In this document: positions 1 to 10,434 of the stretch, in pieces | Position numbering within the stretch: position 1 is the first letter of the stretch | How the letters are laid out: every line of letters starts with the position of its first letter | Source of the DNA: Haematococcus lacustris | Lineage: Eukaryota > Chlorophyta > Chlorophyceae > Chlamydomonadales > Haematococcaceae | NCBI GenBank assembly: GCA_030144725.1 | Contig: JASKMD010000029.1 | Span: 17,447,746 to 17,511,745, forward strand | Direction: 5' to 3' | DNA: 64,000 nt | Notes under the pieces: generated by a model | The model's database searches: none | Seen by the model: the letters and a program-made list of their open reading frames with translations, nothing else | Told to the model about the DNA's origin: nothing | Translations under genes and position numbers: made by a program

Positions 1-93
1 GTACCTCGAGCCACGCTGGCGCAGGCACTGGTTGGGGCTGTACCATGCCCAGGAGCGCGTCATTGAGCGTTTCTGCAAGAAGGTATGACCTTC

Positions 94-140
94 CCCTGCC
101 CCGACCCCGGCCCCGGCCCCGGCCCCGGCCCCGGCCCCGG

Positions 141-204
<64 letters not shown>

Positions 205-229
205 AGCCCCAACCCCGACCCCGACCCCG
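94..229. repeat. CCCCGG/CCCCGA hexanucleotide microsatellite
   Basis: A pure array of six-base units, first CCCCGG and then CCCCGA. Both strands stay open through it (Arg-Pro or Gly-Ser repeats), so the apparent reading frames here are products of the repeat and not genes. Confidence 0.95.
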
Positions 230-624
230 TTACGCATTCATACTTAATAGCATGTGCCTGGAGGGAAGGCTGGCCACCATGCGAAGCTCTAGGGCCTTCA
301 TCGTCACTGGCACCCTGCATGTCTGTGTCAGGTTGTGGATTGTAGCTGACACCCAGTCAACCAGGTCGCTCTCATACCTATACTGCCTAGGATACTCCAG
401 CTTACCCAACACTAGGTGCTGAATAAGGGAGGCCAAGTCAACGCCACGAGTCAGCTCCAGCCGCTGCCAGCTGCAGGGTGCTTCTGATCGTGAGCTGTCC
501 GGGCTATAGAGAGAGATATCTAGTAATGAGGGACGAGAGGCCGGTCCACGTGTTGTGCTTTCGCCCCACTTTCCCTCGGATGATTGGTTGCCGGCACTCC
601 GGTGAAGTGGCCCTTGATGTACAT
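230..624. other. Intergenic, no gene recognised
   Basis: No splice-consistent gene, RNA or mobile element was recognised. At 625 the sequence becomes nearly identical to the right edge of the window (63795-64000), the 3' end of a type A nuclease element on the minus strand. Confidence 0.5.
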
Positions 625-865
625 TACAACACCTTGGCCCTCAACCTAGAGCCTTCATTGCCATGGTACAGTAAGTGTGGACCACTACAAAACGGCATTT
701 TTGTCTGTGTGGAGTTCCCATGCACATGGCATACACATGGCATACACATGGGCATGGTCGCCTACCACCTACACTATTGCCTGACCCAGAGGGCCACTGT
801 GTATAACTGGCATGACAAACACACACTAATTGCAGGCTGATGACAGCTCAAATGGGGGGCACACA
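625..865 (-). ncRNA. Conserved 3' block of type A nuclease copy A1 (candidate guide-RNA scaffold)
   Basis: This block begins directly after the TAG stop of copy A1 (866-868, minus strand) and ends near 628 in the sense sequence AGGGCCAAGGTGTTGTA. The same core follows the stop in other type A copies. Shared sense-strand words include TGTCATCAGC, GTCAGGCAATAGTGTAGGTG, GTAGGCG and CCACACAGACAAAA. In known TnpB and Fanzor loci the guide RNA is transcribed from the 3' end of the gene into the flank. Position and conservation fit that role, but no expression evidence is available here. Confidence 0.35.
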
Positions 866-3345
866 CTACTGTGCCACAGCAGGCTGCTGCTGCTGCTGCT
901 GGGCCTTGGGTGGCTTGTCTCGCAGCCGCTTGTAGCCCAGGCCAGGGTACTCCTTGCCCTTGGCTGGCAGCTTCCCCTGCTCTGGCCAGTAGCACAGCTC
1001 CAGTGGGCGCCACTTGGCCTCCCCAATGCGCTGCATGTTCAATGCTGCATTGCAGTCCCTGTCTACCCACCTGCCTGGCTGTAGTGCTGGCTTTGCCTTG
1101 AAATACTTGCCCCTGCTCAGCTCAGCTACCTGCTCAGCCTCGCTGCGCTTGCTGCGCTTGGCTGGAAGGGGAGTGCTGGGCCCTGGCTCTGAGGCTGCTG
1201 GCTGTGTGGCTGCCTGGCTGCTGCATGGGGCCTGTGGGGGCTTGCGTGAGGCCACTACCGGGCACCACATCAGGCCCCGCACTGGCTGGTCACGCTGCTG
1301 GCTCCAGGCTGGGCGCAGCAGGCACTGTTCCACCTGCCCTGCTGGGGGCTTCCAGTCTGCAGGCCTGGTGGCCCTGCGCTTGCTCAGCCGGCTCTCACAG
1401 GGCTGCTGGCCATTCACTGCTGAGCTGACACGGCTGGTGCGGTGCTCATCTACAAGCACCACCCTGCCCCGCTGCTGGTCTGGGCCCCTGCACACCACCT
1501 TGCAGCAGGCACGCAGCACCGCATCAGCACCCCAGCCACCCCAGGTGCCAATGCAGCAGCGCCTAAGAACACCACCAGCTGCTAGGCACATCCATGGTGC
1601 TTTATGGCCACCTCAGCCATCTCCTCCTCCCACTGCAGTCATGCACACAAGACACACACATGGTGGCTGACATGGTAGCACCATGGCTGTATGCCCACGG
1701 CTTCATGCACCAAGGCTACATGCCCAACCCACCACCTCTCACTATCATACCCACCCACCCACCCTACATTTTTGAAGAACTACTCCAGCTCCATACAGCC
1801 TCAGCCGCTGCCTTGCCCACTTGGGGTCCAGGTACACCTCCCACACCGCGTCCCAGGTGACCAGGGTGACGCTGATGCGCTTCAGGTTGGCCTCCAAGGC
1901 GGTGCCAGCTGAGCTTGCTGCTGCCAGGTGCTGGAGGTGTGGTTTGATAGGGTCTAGCCACCGCTCGGTGACACGGTGGGAGTTGTTCAGGCCCCTGGCA
2001 TGCCGCACCTGGCCCTTGGTCAGCTTCCACCGGGCCAGATGGTCTGTTACCAGCTGGCCTGACTTCACTTCCCAGATTTGTGCCATTGTAAGCCACTACC
2101 GACGCGCCACTGTACCGACGCGCTTCCCTGTAAGCTGTCTCCGCTGCAGGTCTCAGGACAGCACGCCTCTAGTCCAGGTCCTCCTGTCAGCAGCTAACCA
2201 GCAGCTAAGGACGTGTCCTCAAATGCAACGGCTGTCAAAGGACGGACACGCGCACAGTGTGACAGCGGACACTATGAAAAGGCTCCGTTTGCCACAAATT
2301 GCCATCTTACTTGGAGCAGGCGTGGCTGCCTGCTCCGATTACCGCGCGGACCCTAAGCTGTCAGCCCCGGTGTGGGCCACGCTGGAACCATCGCTTAAGC
2401 GGTGCGGAAGGAGCCCATTGAAGGTGAGCTCCGCCACACCACAAGCAACACCAGCACCGCACCAGCACTAGCACCGCAGTCCAGCAGCCCCGCAATAAAG
2501 CAGCCCCGTTACGTACTCACTAACTATTGCCCTATGCTTCCGCAGATCGACGCGCCAAGTCGTGACCGCGCATTAATCCTGACACACGGCACATACACAC
2601 GGCACCTCTCTGAAAGGTAAGCCCCCTGCCCATAGCCCGCACACCTTGCCTTTGCACACATAGCCCGCACACCTTGCCTTTGTTGCCCCGCATATGCCAT
2701 TGTCCCGCACATAGCACACAGCGCACAACGCACACAGGTAAGCAAGTCCCGCACATAGCCCGCATAGCTCAAGTGGCCCTGGTTGCCCCGCACGTAGCAC
2801 ATAGCCCACACTCCCGCACTCCACCCTAATGTCCCCGTGCCCTTTGTGCCCGCAGGTGTCGCCGGCTGGGGGCGATTAATTAAATTCCCGTGTCCACAGA
2901 GCGCGTCAGTGCTCTCAAAGCCCAGCCCAAGAGCTCTGGCGACTCGAGGGTTGGTTAGGGTAGGTTTCGCCAGGCTGTTAGCCTTTAAGCAATTAAGCTG
3001 TTAGTTTTGATGGGGAGCCCAGTGGTCTGTCCCGGGAAAGTGCCATCTTCGTGGGGTTGGCAGTCATCAAGGGTGCGACCGAGGATGCTTCAACATGTTT
3101 GTAGCGGAGTGAGATTACCCACAGGCCGACATGTTGTTCCTTGTTGAATGAGTTTTGTTGGCCTGACTTCACTTCCCACAGAGGCTGCTGTAACAGTACT
3201 AGACTGGATACTAGACTGATGCTACCAGCTGGCCTGACTCGAGGCTGCGCTGACTGCCTTGGTGACACCGGGGTCAATGCCCACCCCAATCTGTGTGGCT
3301 GGATCAAACACAAACTCATGCGTCTCAGCTAGGGCCTTGTTTATG
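866..3345 (-). pseudogene. Type A Fanzor/TnpB-like RuvC nuclease, copy A1, interrupted
   Basis: This is the most complete type A copy. Read on the minus strand, 3340-3240 encodes a RuvC-I motif (GVGIDPGVTKAVSA). A segment continues through 3195-3160 and resumes at 2074-1780 (LWEVKSGQ, then WKLTKGQ...WARQRLRLYG), matching the same region of the type B protein (WKLTAGQ...WANAKFRLYC). The exon at 1591-866 carries RuvC-II (VLVDEHRTSRVSS), a RGLMWCP segment, a basic Pro/Ala/Lys linker containing KRSKR, RuvC-III (VDRDCNAALNMQRIG) and the tail YPGLGYKRLRD...PAVAQ. A 1.1 kb insertion with a 19 bp duplication splits the second exon, and the RuvC-I motif is out of frame with what follows near 3235, so it is broken. 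The N-terminal domain is absent. The TnpB/Fanzor assignment rests on the order and wording of the three RuvC motifs. Confidence 0.7.
2075..3159 (+). mobile_element. 1.1 kb retroposon-like insertion in copy A1 with 19 bp TSD
   Basis: The 19-base word GGCCTGACTTCACTTCCCA occurs at 2056-2074 and again at 3160-3178. Removing one copy plus the intervening sequence restores a continuous nuclease reading frame (...QQPLWEVKSGQLVTDH...), which supports a real insertion with target-site duplication. The last 170 bases, ending GAATGAGTTTTGTT against the duplication, belong to a dispersed family also present at 5612-5831, 43797-44011 and 49058-49269. A conserved 3' end, variable 5' extent and long duplication suggest a non-LTR retroposon. 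No protein of its own was recognised. 2630-2800 holds short repeats of the type AGCCCGCACACCTTGCC. Confidence 0.7.
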
Positions 3346-3645
3346 TGGGGGAGTCCCAGCACATGGGAGCTGACTCGACCTCATGCAAACACGGTGGTTG
3401 GACCGGGACACCATCGAATGCCTGTCATTGCCTGAACTTCCAGCGCATTGGGGATAGCATGCAGCGCACCCTGGAGCTGTGCCAGTGGGAGGACTTAGAG
3501 GCTCTTCCCCCCGTTTGCGATGAGTACCAGCCGGGCTACGAGCTGGTCAATGACCGGCTGCTCAAGGGCAGACAGCAGTTGCACCGGGCTGCAGTGTACC
3601 GGCGGTCAGGCGTTCCCAACTACCTGAAAACCACCCCCCTGTGAT
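3346..3645 (+). pseudogene. Type A nuclease relic, RuvC-III and tail
   Basis: In one frame WLDRD is readable at about 3400. After a frame change the sequence continues LNFQRIGDSMQRTLELCQW and then a diverged tail (DEYQPGYELVNDRLLKG), matching NMQRIGESRWR.LELC.W and YPGLGYKRLRDK of better copies. The DRDCNAAL core is corrupted. It lies back to back with copy A1, which runs the other way. Confidence 0.55.
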
Positions 3646-4088
3646 AGGAAGCCCGTATCTCCGCACCCACTCAGTAAAAAATACATGTAAACAGTGCTTT
3701 AAACAGAGGAGACTCAAAGCTACGAGATGGCCGACGCAGCAAAAACTATCTCGCTCTCAGCGGTGCTCAGTGCCTGCCCAAAGATCGACATTTGAATTCA
3801 TGCGATTTTGCCTCATGCGAGGCGCGCCACACTAGCACGCTTCGCCACACCGTTCTTGCTGGCACCTGCAACGCGCAGCATCAGTCGGAACATGATTTGC
3901 TTTTGGCATGTGGACGCGACGACGGCAGTCGTGACGACTGGATACCACTACTCAGCATTTAGAGCTGCTGCTGGCGCAAGTGCATTACCGGCTGCTCTAC
4001 TACGCTTAACAAGGTGCTAGGTGCAGTACGTGGTGTTGCCTCACCTTGCTTTGCTGCCCTCGACTTGTTCGCTGCAGGTGCCTCACGC
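3646..4088. other. Intergenic, no gene recognised
   Basis: No domain, repeat family member or RNA was recognised. The right part (3960-4088) continues the minus-strand low-complexity frame of the coiled-coil protein downstream of its stop and may be its 3' end. Confidence 0.4.
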
Positions 4089-4589
4089 TTACGTGACGTG
4101 CTTTGCCGCTGCCAGCTGCTGCTGCTGCTGAGGGGGTGCACCAGCAGGCACAGCCAGCTCAGGGGTGGTGCCTGCAGGTGTCAGCTGCTGCTGAGGGGGC
4201 GCAGCTGCGGCGAGCTTCCCACGGATGTGGGTGCACACGTGGCTCTGTAGCTTGGGTACCCTCCAGCTCGTGTGTACCTCCTGCTTGTGAAACTGGAGGT
4301 GTGACTGAAGCTGGTTTCCTGTCATCTTCATTGCCTCCTCGACAGTTGTGTGGCGTTGGTGTGTTGCCTTCAGGTCGTCTAGGTCGCCCTGCAACCCATC
4401 CACGGTGTCCATCAGGGACTGCTCCACATCCCGCAGCCGCTGCACCTCAGCCTGCAGGTCACGGTTTGTCGCTTGTGCCCTACTGGCTGCAGCCTTGATG
4501 TTGTTAGGGCAATGCCGATTGCCAGCCCTTGGCGAGTTGTTTAGTGCATTGAGCTGGGCACTATGCGCCTTGCTCATTCTCTTCTTCAT
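4089..4589 (-). CDS. Hypothetical coiled-coil protein
   Basis: A 166-residue minus-strand frame starts with ATG at 4589. Residues about 35-95 have a heptad-like, charged pattern (LQAEVQRLRDVEQSLMD, VDGLQGDLDDLKA) typical of a coiled coil, followed by a Gln/Ala/Pro-rich tail. The N-terminus is basic (MKKRMSK). The family was not recognised. It could be a single exon of a longer gene, or a structural ORF of a decayed retroelement; neither can be shown. The regular coiled-coil pattern makes chance translation unlikely. Confidence 0.45.
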   Translation of the reverse strand: MKKRMSKAHSAQLNALNNSPRAGNRHCPNNIKAAASRAQATNRDLQAEVQRLRDVEQSLMDTVDGLQGDLDDLKATHQRHTTVEEAMKMTGNQLQSHLQFHKQEVHTSWRVPKLQSHVCTHIRGKLAAAAPPQQQLTPAGTTPELAVPAGAPPQQQQQLAAAKHVT

Positions 4590-4629
4590 GGTTAGGGAAT
4601 GAGAGGGGGTGGGTGAGTTGCTGAGCGGG

Positions 4630-4870
4630 GCTACGGGTGAAGGAGAGGTAGGGGAGAGTGGGTGGGGGAGGTAGGGGATGAGGCTGAGGTAGGGGAGGCT
4701 GAGGTAGGGGAGGTAGGGGAGGTAGGGGAGGTAGGGGAGGGTAGGGGAGGCTGAGGTAGGGAAGGTAGGCTGAGGTAGGCTGAGGTAGGGGAGGTAGGGA
4801 AGGCGGGTAGAAGGAGAGGTAGGGGAGAGGTGGGAGGCGAGGAGAAGGAGAGGTAGAAGGGAGGAGGCTG
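4630..4870. repeat. GTAGGGGAG/GCTGAG minisatellite
   Basis: Irregular tandem units of GGTAGGGGAG and GGCTGAG make a purine-rich plus strand. The reverse strand gives Pro/Ser/Thr repeats that should not be read as a gene. Confidence 0.85.
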
Positions 4871-5611
4871 ATGGCAGGCTGGGCTGCTGGGAGGAGGGGC
4901 TACTGGGAGCTGGGCGGAGTAGACGAGGTTGGGAGATGGTGGGTTAAGTTGTGTTGGTGGGGGCCACGTGGCGAAGTTGTAAGCCAAGCTCGGTCGTCTC
5001 CTCGTGCACCTGTAGCCATTCAGCATGTGTACCTTGTAAGGGGTCAATCTTGTCACATACAGACCCAATGATTGAGTTGCATAGTGCCACGGACGCGTCA
5101 CTGAGTATGCTATAACAAATCCGAGTGAGGCCAGGCTGTTTGTTCAATGGTGCAAAACATAAAGCGGATAATAGCTGTAGGAGGTGACTAGTCCCTGTGC
5201 CGCCCACCATTACAGCGATGTAGCGCTGCCACACTCGGATTCGTGTTTTGTCACATCCTCGCCAAGCGGCCTGCACCATCAGGAACCTCGCGCAGCCATG
5301 TTTGCCGGACTTCGGTGGTGTGCGCCACCGACATGTCGTGCATCGCTAACGGATAGCCAAGGACGTAGCTTACCAGTGTAGCTAACCACGGTCTGCTGAT
5401 TGGGACACATCCGGGGTCACATGTGGCTGCCCGCATCGAATGACTCCGATGGCAATTCCAGTCGGACATTAAACGCGCAGTATCGCATTGCAGCAGACGC
5501 AGCAAACGTTACTTCAAATGATGGAGTAGATGGGCCGCAGTTGCATGAAGATTACCAACCCCATGTTGGGAACGCCCGACCGGCGGGGCATTGATGGCCG
5601 GGCCCACAACC
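4871..5611. other. Intergenic, no gene recognised
   Basis: No convincing coding region was found. At 5560-5590 a short minus-strand stretch resembles the tail of the relic ending at 3645 (GGCGTTCCCAAC in common), too short to call. Confidence 0.4.
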
Positions 5612-5831
5612 ACCCATAGGGCCTTGCAGTTTGCATAGGCTATTAGCCTTTCAAGCGTAATGCTGTTTTTTTTGATGAGGTGCCCAGTGGTCTAGGGGAA
5701 TGTGCCACCGGTGTGGGGTTTGTGGTCATCAAGGGTGCGACCGAGGATGCTTAAACTTCATTGGAATAGCTGAGTGATACTACCCACAGTCGAACAATTT
5801 GTTCTATGTTAATCGAGTTGTGTTTTGCTGA
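5612..5831 (+). mobile_element. Dispersed retroposon family, copy
   Basis: This copy is similar to 2993-3159 and, inverted, to 43797-44011 and 49058-49269. Shared words include GCCCAGTGGTCT, GTCATCAAGGGTGCGACC and GAGGATGCTT, and the right end is GAGTTGTGTTTTG. No clear target-site duplication could be found for this older, more diverged copy. Confidence 0.7.
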
Positions 5832-6052
5832 GCCTTGTACAAAGGTAAGGTGTGTAAAATAGCACATGTTACATGGAACTGTCTATGCCTGACACATTTT
5901 GCTTATCACCACAACTATCCTGCTCTGCACCACATGTACCTAAGGATCCGAGCTGCCTCAAATTCTATGGGCGTACCCTATATATACCGATACCACTTCC
6001 TTAAGTTTCGGCCCCACTCTTGTGTTCGCACTTTTTACCTTTTTCCATGCAG

Positions 6053-6232
6053 AAACCCTCGGGCCAGAGGCCTCGGACAGCTCCTGAACCCCACAGCCCT
6101 CATGCTACATGGGAAGCAATGCAGGCCTCGGATAGCGAGGTGTACCGCAGATTCGACGTATGGCCAGACCCAGGCGCAGTGCAACAGGCAGTACGCTGCA
6201 TAGCTACAGCACGCTGTGCTTTTGATCGATGA
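6053..6232 (+). CDS. Possible exon of an unrecognised gene
   Basis: A pyrimidine tract ending TTTTTCCATGCAG precedes an open frame (KPSGQRPRTAPEPHSPHATW, then EVYRRFDVWPDPGAVQQAV) that ends with a TGA at 6230-6232. The residue mix looks less like simple-repeat translation than its surroundings. No upstream exon was identified, and the function is unknown. Confidence 0.3.
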   Translation, partial: KPSGQRPRTAPEPHSPHATWEAMQASDSEVYRRFDVWPDPGAVQQAVRCIATARCAFDR

Positions 6233-7237
6233 AAAGGTGTCTGCTACCGCGCAGTTGGTTTGCCTCCGGCCCCGCCGACCGCGACCCTTGCCATCATGTG
6301 CGTAGGGTACGGCACAATGCCGAGGAAACTCTCCGTGATCGTTACGACTTCTGCATTTCCGCGGGGACCTGCTCAGGTCGGGCGGCCGCTTTTGCCATTG
6401 ACGCTGGCAGACATATGTTCCGCGGGGCTCATGTGCTTCGCTCCGGCACCTCCTATCACGACCCCACTGCGTCTACTAAAAACCCATCGCCGTATCTGAT
6501 TCTGCAGGCCCCCCGGCTGTCAACTTGTCCCAACTGCGCCTTGTCGCAATCAAGGTGTCCAATGGGCGGAAGGTCGGACAGACACGGGTGGACACGGCGC
6601 GTTCCGCCCACCAGGTCAGCTGCAGCAATCGCCCAGCTCCAGGCCAAATCAGGATGTTGCCTGCTGCTGCCTGCGGCCTTGGCCAAGGAGACGTGGAGTT
6701 AAAGCTCCTGGCTCTGCGCACACCTGGACTTGTATTCCTGCTGTTGCTGCTGTTGCTGCTGCTGGTGCTGCTTCTGCTGCTGCTGCTGCTGCTGCTCCTG
6801 CTGATGATGATGATGACGGTGCTGGGTCCTCAGGGTTTGAGCAGCGGTCCTCCCAGCTCCGCCCCACCCTCCCCCAGCGCCCTCTCCCTAGGGCCTGCCC
6901 CTCCAGCCCACCAGCCCCAGCACCAGCCCATGGTCTTCCGCACGCACCTGCGGAGGGCCCTGTACGTCAGCGCGGCCACCATGCATGAGCGCAAGGTGGG
7001 CATGGGTTTAGGCAGGAGAGGGTGGGCAGCCGGCCGCGGTGCGGTCCTTTCCTGCGTCTTGCACAGCATCTTGCACGCCACCCAGCTGGGAGGCCTGACT
7101 GTGGAGGGGGGGCACTAGGCGAAGTGAGCGCAGGGCGTGAGCAAGGGGGGGTCAGCAGAGGCTGGGTCATGGGCGTACAGTGGGCTGTGACAGTTGGGAA
7201 GGGGGTAGTTGTTACACTAAGGAGGTAGGGCTCGGGT
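6233..7237. other. Low-complexity region with CTG/GCT repeat; possible exon near 6930-6996
   Basis: A GCT/CTG run at 6738-6820 gives Leu or Ala repeats depending on frame. Just after it, 6928-6996 reads VFRTHLRRALYVSAATMHERK followed by a GTGGGC donor-like sequence, which could be an exon of the large plus-strand gene further right. The structure upstream and downstream cannot be resolved. Confidence 0.35.
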
Positions 7238-7510
7238 GGATACAAGGAAAACCTCCAAAGGTAAAAGACTAAGGAGAGAACAGAGAAAAAGGGAAAAAGA
7301 AAGGGAACTACCTAGGAGAGAAAGAACTCAGAGAAGGGAGGGGAAGGGAGCTAACGGGAGCGGGGAAGAGACCTCGAGAAGCGGAGAAGCCAGAGAGGGA
7401 GGGGGTGGGGTTGATGGGGGAGAAGGCGGGGTGGAAGGCGGGGCTGGGAGGGGGAGGGGAGGAGGGGATAGGAATATAGGAATATAGGAATATAGGAATG
7501 AATCAGGAAG
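7238..7510. repeat. Polypurine tract
   Basis: About 270 bases are nearly all A and G on the plus strand, closing with a GGAATATA tandem (7468-7500). Long purine-only mirror-like tracts can form triplex DNA. No gene is seen. Confidence 0.7.
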
Positions 7511-7739
7511 ATAGGAAGGAAACCTGGTGGATGCTGTGGGCGGTTGGAGGCAGTTGGAGCCATGTGAGGGTGGTGTATGCGATGCAGAGCTGCTTCTGGG
7601 GTGCCAGGTGCGGGCAGGAGGACATCATCCAACAACAGACTGAATCCGGTGCAGCTCCTTCCCCCTGAACCCGCCCCTGCCTGCGCTGTTGGTGGCTGCA
7701 GCTGGTGCAGCTGGCGCTTCAGGGCAAGGAGGAGCGCGG

Positions 7740-8239
7740 NNNNNNNNNNNNNNNNNNNNNNNNNNNNNNNNNNNNNNNNNNNNNNNNNNNNNNNNNNNNN
7801 NNNNNNNNNNNNNNNNNNNNNNNNNNNNNNNNNNNNNNNNNNNNNNNNNNNNNNNNNNNNNNNNNNNNNNNNNNNNNNNNNNNNNNNNNNNNNNNNNNNN
7901 NNNNNNNNNNNNNNNNNNNNNNNNNNNNNNNNNNNNNNNNNNNNNNNNNNNNNNNNNNNNNNNNNNNNNNNNNNNNNNNNNNNNNNNNNNNNNNNNNNNN
8001 NNNNNNNNNNNNNNNNNNNNNNNNNNNNNNNNNNNNNNNNNNNNNNNNNNNNNNNNNNNNNNNNNNNNNNNNNNNNNNNNNNNNNNNNNNNNNNNNNNNN
8101 NNNNNNNNNNNNNNNNNNNNNNNNNNNNNNNNNNNNNNNNNNNNNNNNNNNNNNNNNNNNNNNNNNNNNNNNNNNNNNNNNNNNNNNNNNNNNNNNNNNN
8201 NNNNNNNNNNNNNNNNNNNNNNNNNNNNNNNNNNNNNNN
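7740..8239. other. Assembly gap (500 N)
   Basis: Exactly 500 consecutive N, a usual placeholder for a gap of unknown or estimated size. Any frame crossing it is meaningless. Confidence 1.
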
Positions 8240-8956
8240 CTTTGACCGGCAGCGACACCCCCCCCACCCCTCCCTCCTCCACCCACCTTGGTGAAACTCT
8301 CAGCGCGATTGCCACCCTCCCGCGCAACCCTCCCAGCCTCACCTTCCCTGCTGCTCGCCTGGCCCCCCCCACCCACATGCCTCCGTCACCCTACCCGCCC
8401 CCCTTCCCCTTTCTCCCTGCAGCAGCCCTATGCAGCAGGCTGGGGACACCAACACCCCAGCACCCATCCCTTGGCCCAGGACTCAACACGGGGGGCCACG
8501 GGGTCAGTAGGGGCAGGGGCAGCAGCAGGGGTGGGCAGCAGGGGTGGCAGCAGGGGCAGCAGCAGGGGCAGCAGCAGGGGCAGCAGGGCCCAACAGCGTA
8601 GGTCCCTGGCCCCTACCCCTGCCAACTATCAGTCGGCTCCTCCTTCCATCAGCCAGCAGCAGCCATGCAATCCCACCTTCCAAGCAGCTGCCTTCGCCTC
8701 CACCACCTTCCTGGCAGCTTCCCCAAGCACAGGGGCGCCGGGGGTGCACAGTGATGACGACAGCAGTGCCAGTGGTGACACCGCTGCAGGGGTGGGCAGG
8801 GGCAGGGGCAGGGGCAGGGAGGGGGACCTCTTGGCACCCGCCCACCCTGTTGCTGTAGCGGACGGCCTGTCCTCCCCCCTCCCGCTCCGCTGCCACCCTC
8901 ACTAGCGCAGGACCCAGCCCCAACCCTGGCCGCCCCGCCCTCTCAACATCACCACA

Positions 8957-8995
<39 letters not shown>

Positions 8996-10271
8996 CAGCC
9001 CCCCCGGGCCCCCCCCCCACCCCCCATCCCCCCCAGTGACCGCCCTGCTGGCAGGTGCTGAGGGGGGGGGGGGAGGGAGAGAGGGGCCAGGCCGCCACAT
9101 CACCCCCCTTCCCAGCTCCACCCCACGCCCCCCTCCTCCCCTTCCCCAGTTCATCCGGACACCCCCCTTGCCGCTGGCCCCAGACTTGGGCCCCCCGCTG
9201 CCCTTGGCTCTGACCCCCTCACCGCCTGCCCTTGCCAGCGGCCGGCACTAAGGCTGGGGCAGGCAGTGGGAGCCAGCTGCCACCGCCTGGCCCCCCTGAA
9301 GCACCCAGGGGGCAGCGACCCAGTCCCCCCTGCTGGCAGTGGTGGTCAGGAGAAGCTCCACAGCCAGCCCCCATCACACGCCAGGCCTCCCACCGCCTGG
9401 CACCCAGCAGCAGGGCCATGAGGGCGAGGCAACCAGCCATGCGGCAGGCCTGGGGGGGCGTGCTGACAGCTGGGGGGGCTGCAGGGGGGGGCGGCCCTGG
9501 GGGGCGCTGGCAGCGGGGGGCAGCAGCTGTGGGGGGGGAGGGGGAGTCAGGGGACCCTTGGCGGGGGGACCAGCCCCCACCCGCACCCCCCCTGGCCACC
9601 CCAACCCTATGCCAACAGACCCAACCACCTCAACCGCCAAACCTACCGTGGCCCAGCCAGCCTCTTCAAGCCAGGCGCTGAGCTGGGCTCCGCAGCCTAC
9701 CCTGACCCCAGGGGTTGCCCAGCCGTCAGGGGCAGCAGCAGGGGAGGGAGGGAGCCTGGGACCAGAAGGCAGCTGGGCAGGAGGAGGGGTGCGAGGGGAG
9801 AGGAGGAGGAGGAGGAGGAGGAGGGGTGGGAGGGGTGGGACAGGAAGGAAGGGGAGGAGCAATAGTAGGAGGAGGGGTGGGAGAGGAAGGAAGGGGAGGA
9901 GGAGAGGAGGAGGAGGAGGAGGAGGAGGGGTTGGTGTTGGGATCACCTGCCGCGAGCAGCTATCCAGCCGGCCAGCCCCCCCCTGATGGGTGCCTGCGCC
10001 CTCCACAGCCTCCTGCAGCACCAGTGGCGGGAGCAGTGAGAGGGCTCCCTTCAGGGGCGACACGGCTGCCTCAGCCCCCGCTCACCTTTCCACCTCCCTG
10101 CTGCTGCCCTTAGAGGCCTGCACCTTGGACCTGGGCACCCTCACCCCTACCCGCCCCGTGCAAGCACACACACCAGCTGGGTCCAAGGCGGGGGCAGCAG
10201 GGGAGGGAGCGGGAGCGGGAGCGGCCACACTCGTTACGGCAGCAGCGGCCACAGCAGCAGCAACAGCCACG

Positions 10272-10302
<31 letters not shown>

Positions 10303-10434
10303 CCCCCCCAGGTAGCCACACCCCAGCACAGCTCATGGGGATAGGGGGGGACGACAGCAGCGTGCATGAGGGGGGTGGTGGGGGGAGGGAGGGGAGGGGG
10401 GGGTGGGGGGCGTCCATGTGCCCTCGTTTGCCAG
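8240..10434 (+). other. Low-complexity, probably part of the large plus-strand gene
   Basis: CAG runs (8530-8600, 8960-8995, 10250-10300), GGAGGA runs (9790-9930) and C/G homopolymers dominate, and several frames stay open because of composition. Acceptor-like sequences occur (for example CTCCCTGCAG near 8422 and TTCCCCAG near 9150), so exons of the gene at 10435-14662 may lie here. I could not decide which frame is used. Confidence 0.4.

Noticed and set aside
94..229. Arg-Pro and Gly-Ser rich open frames on both strands
   Set aside because: They are translations of a pure hexanucleotide repeat with no unique coding sequence.
7351..8376. Long frames crossing the run of N
   Set aside because: The unknown bases are placeholders; the frames have no meaning across the gap.
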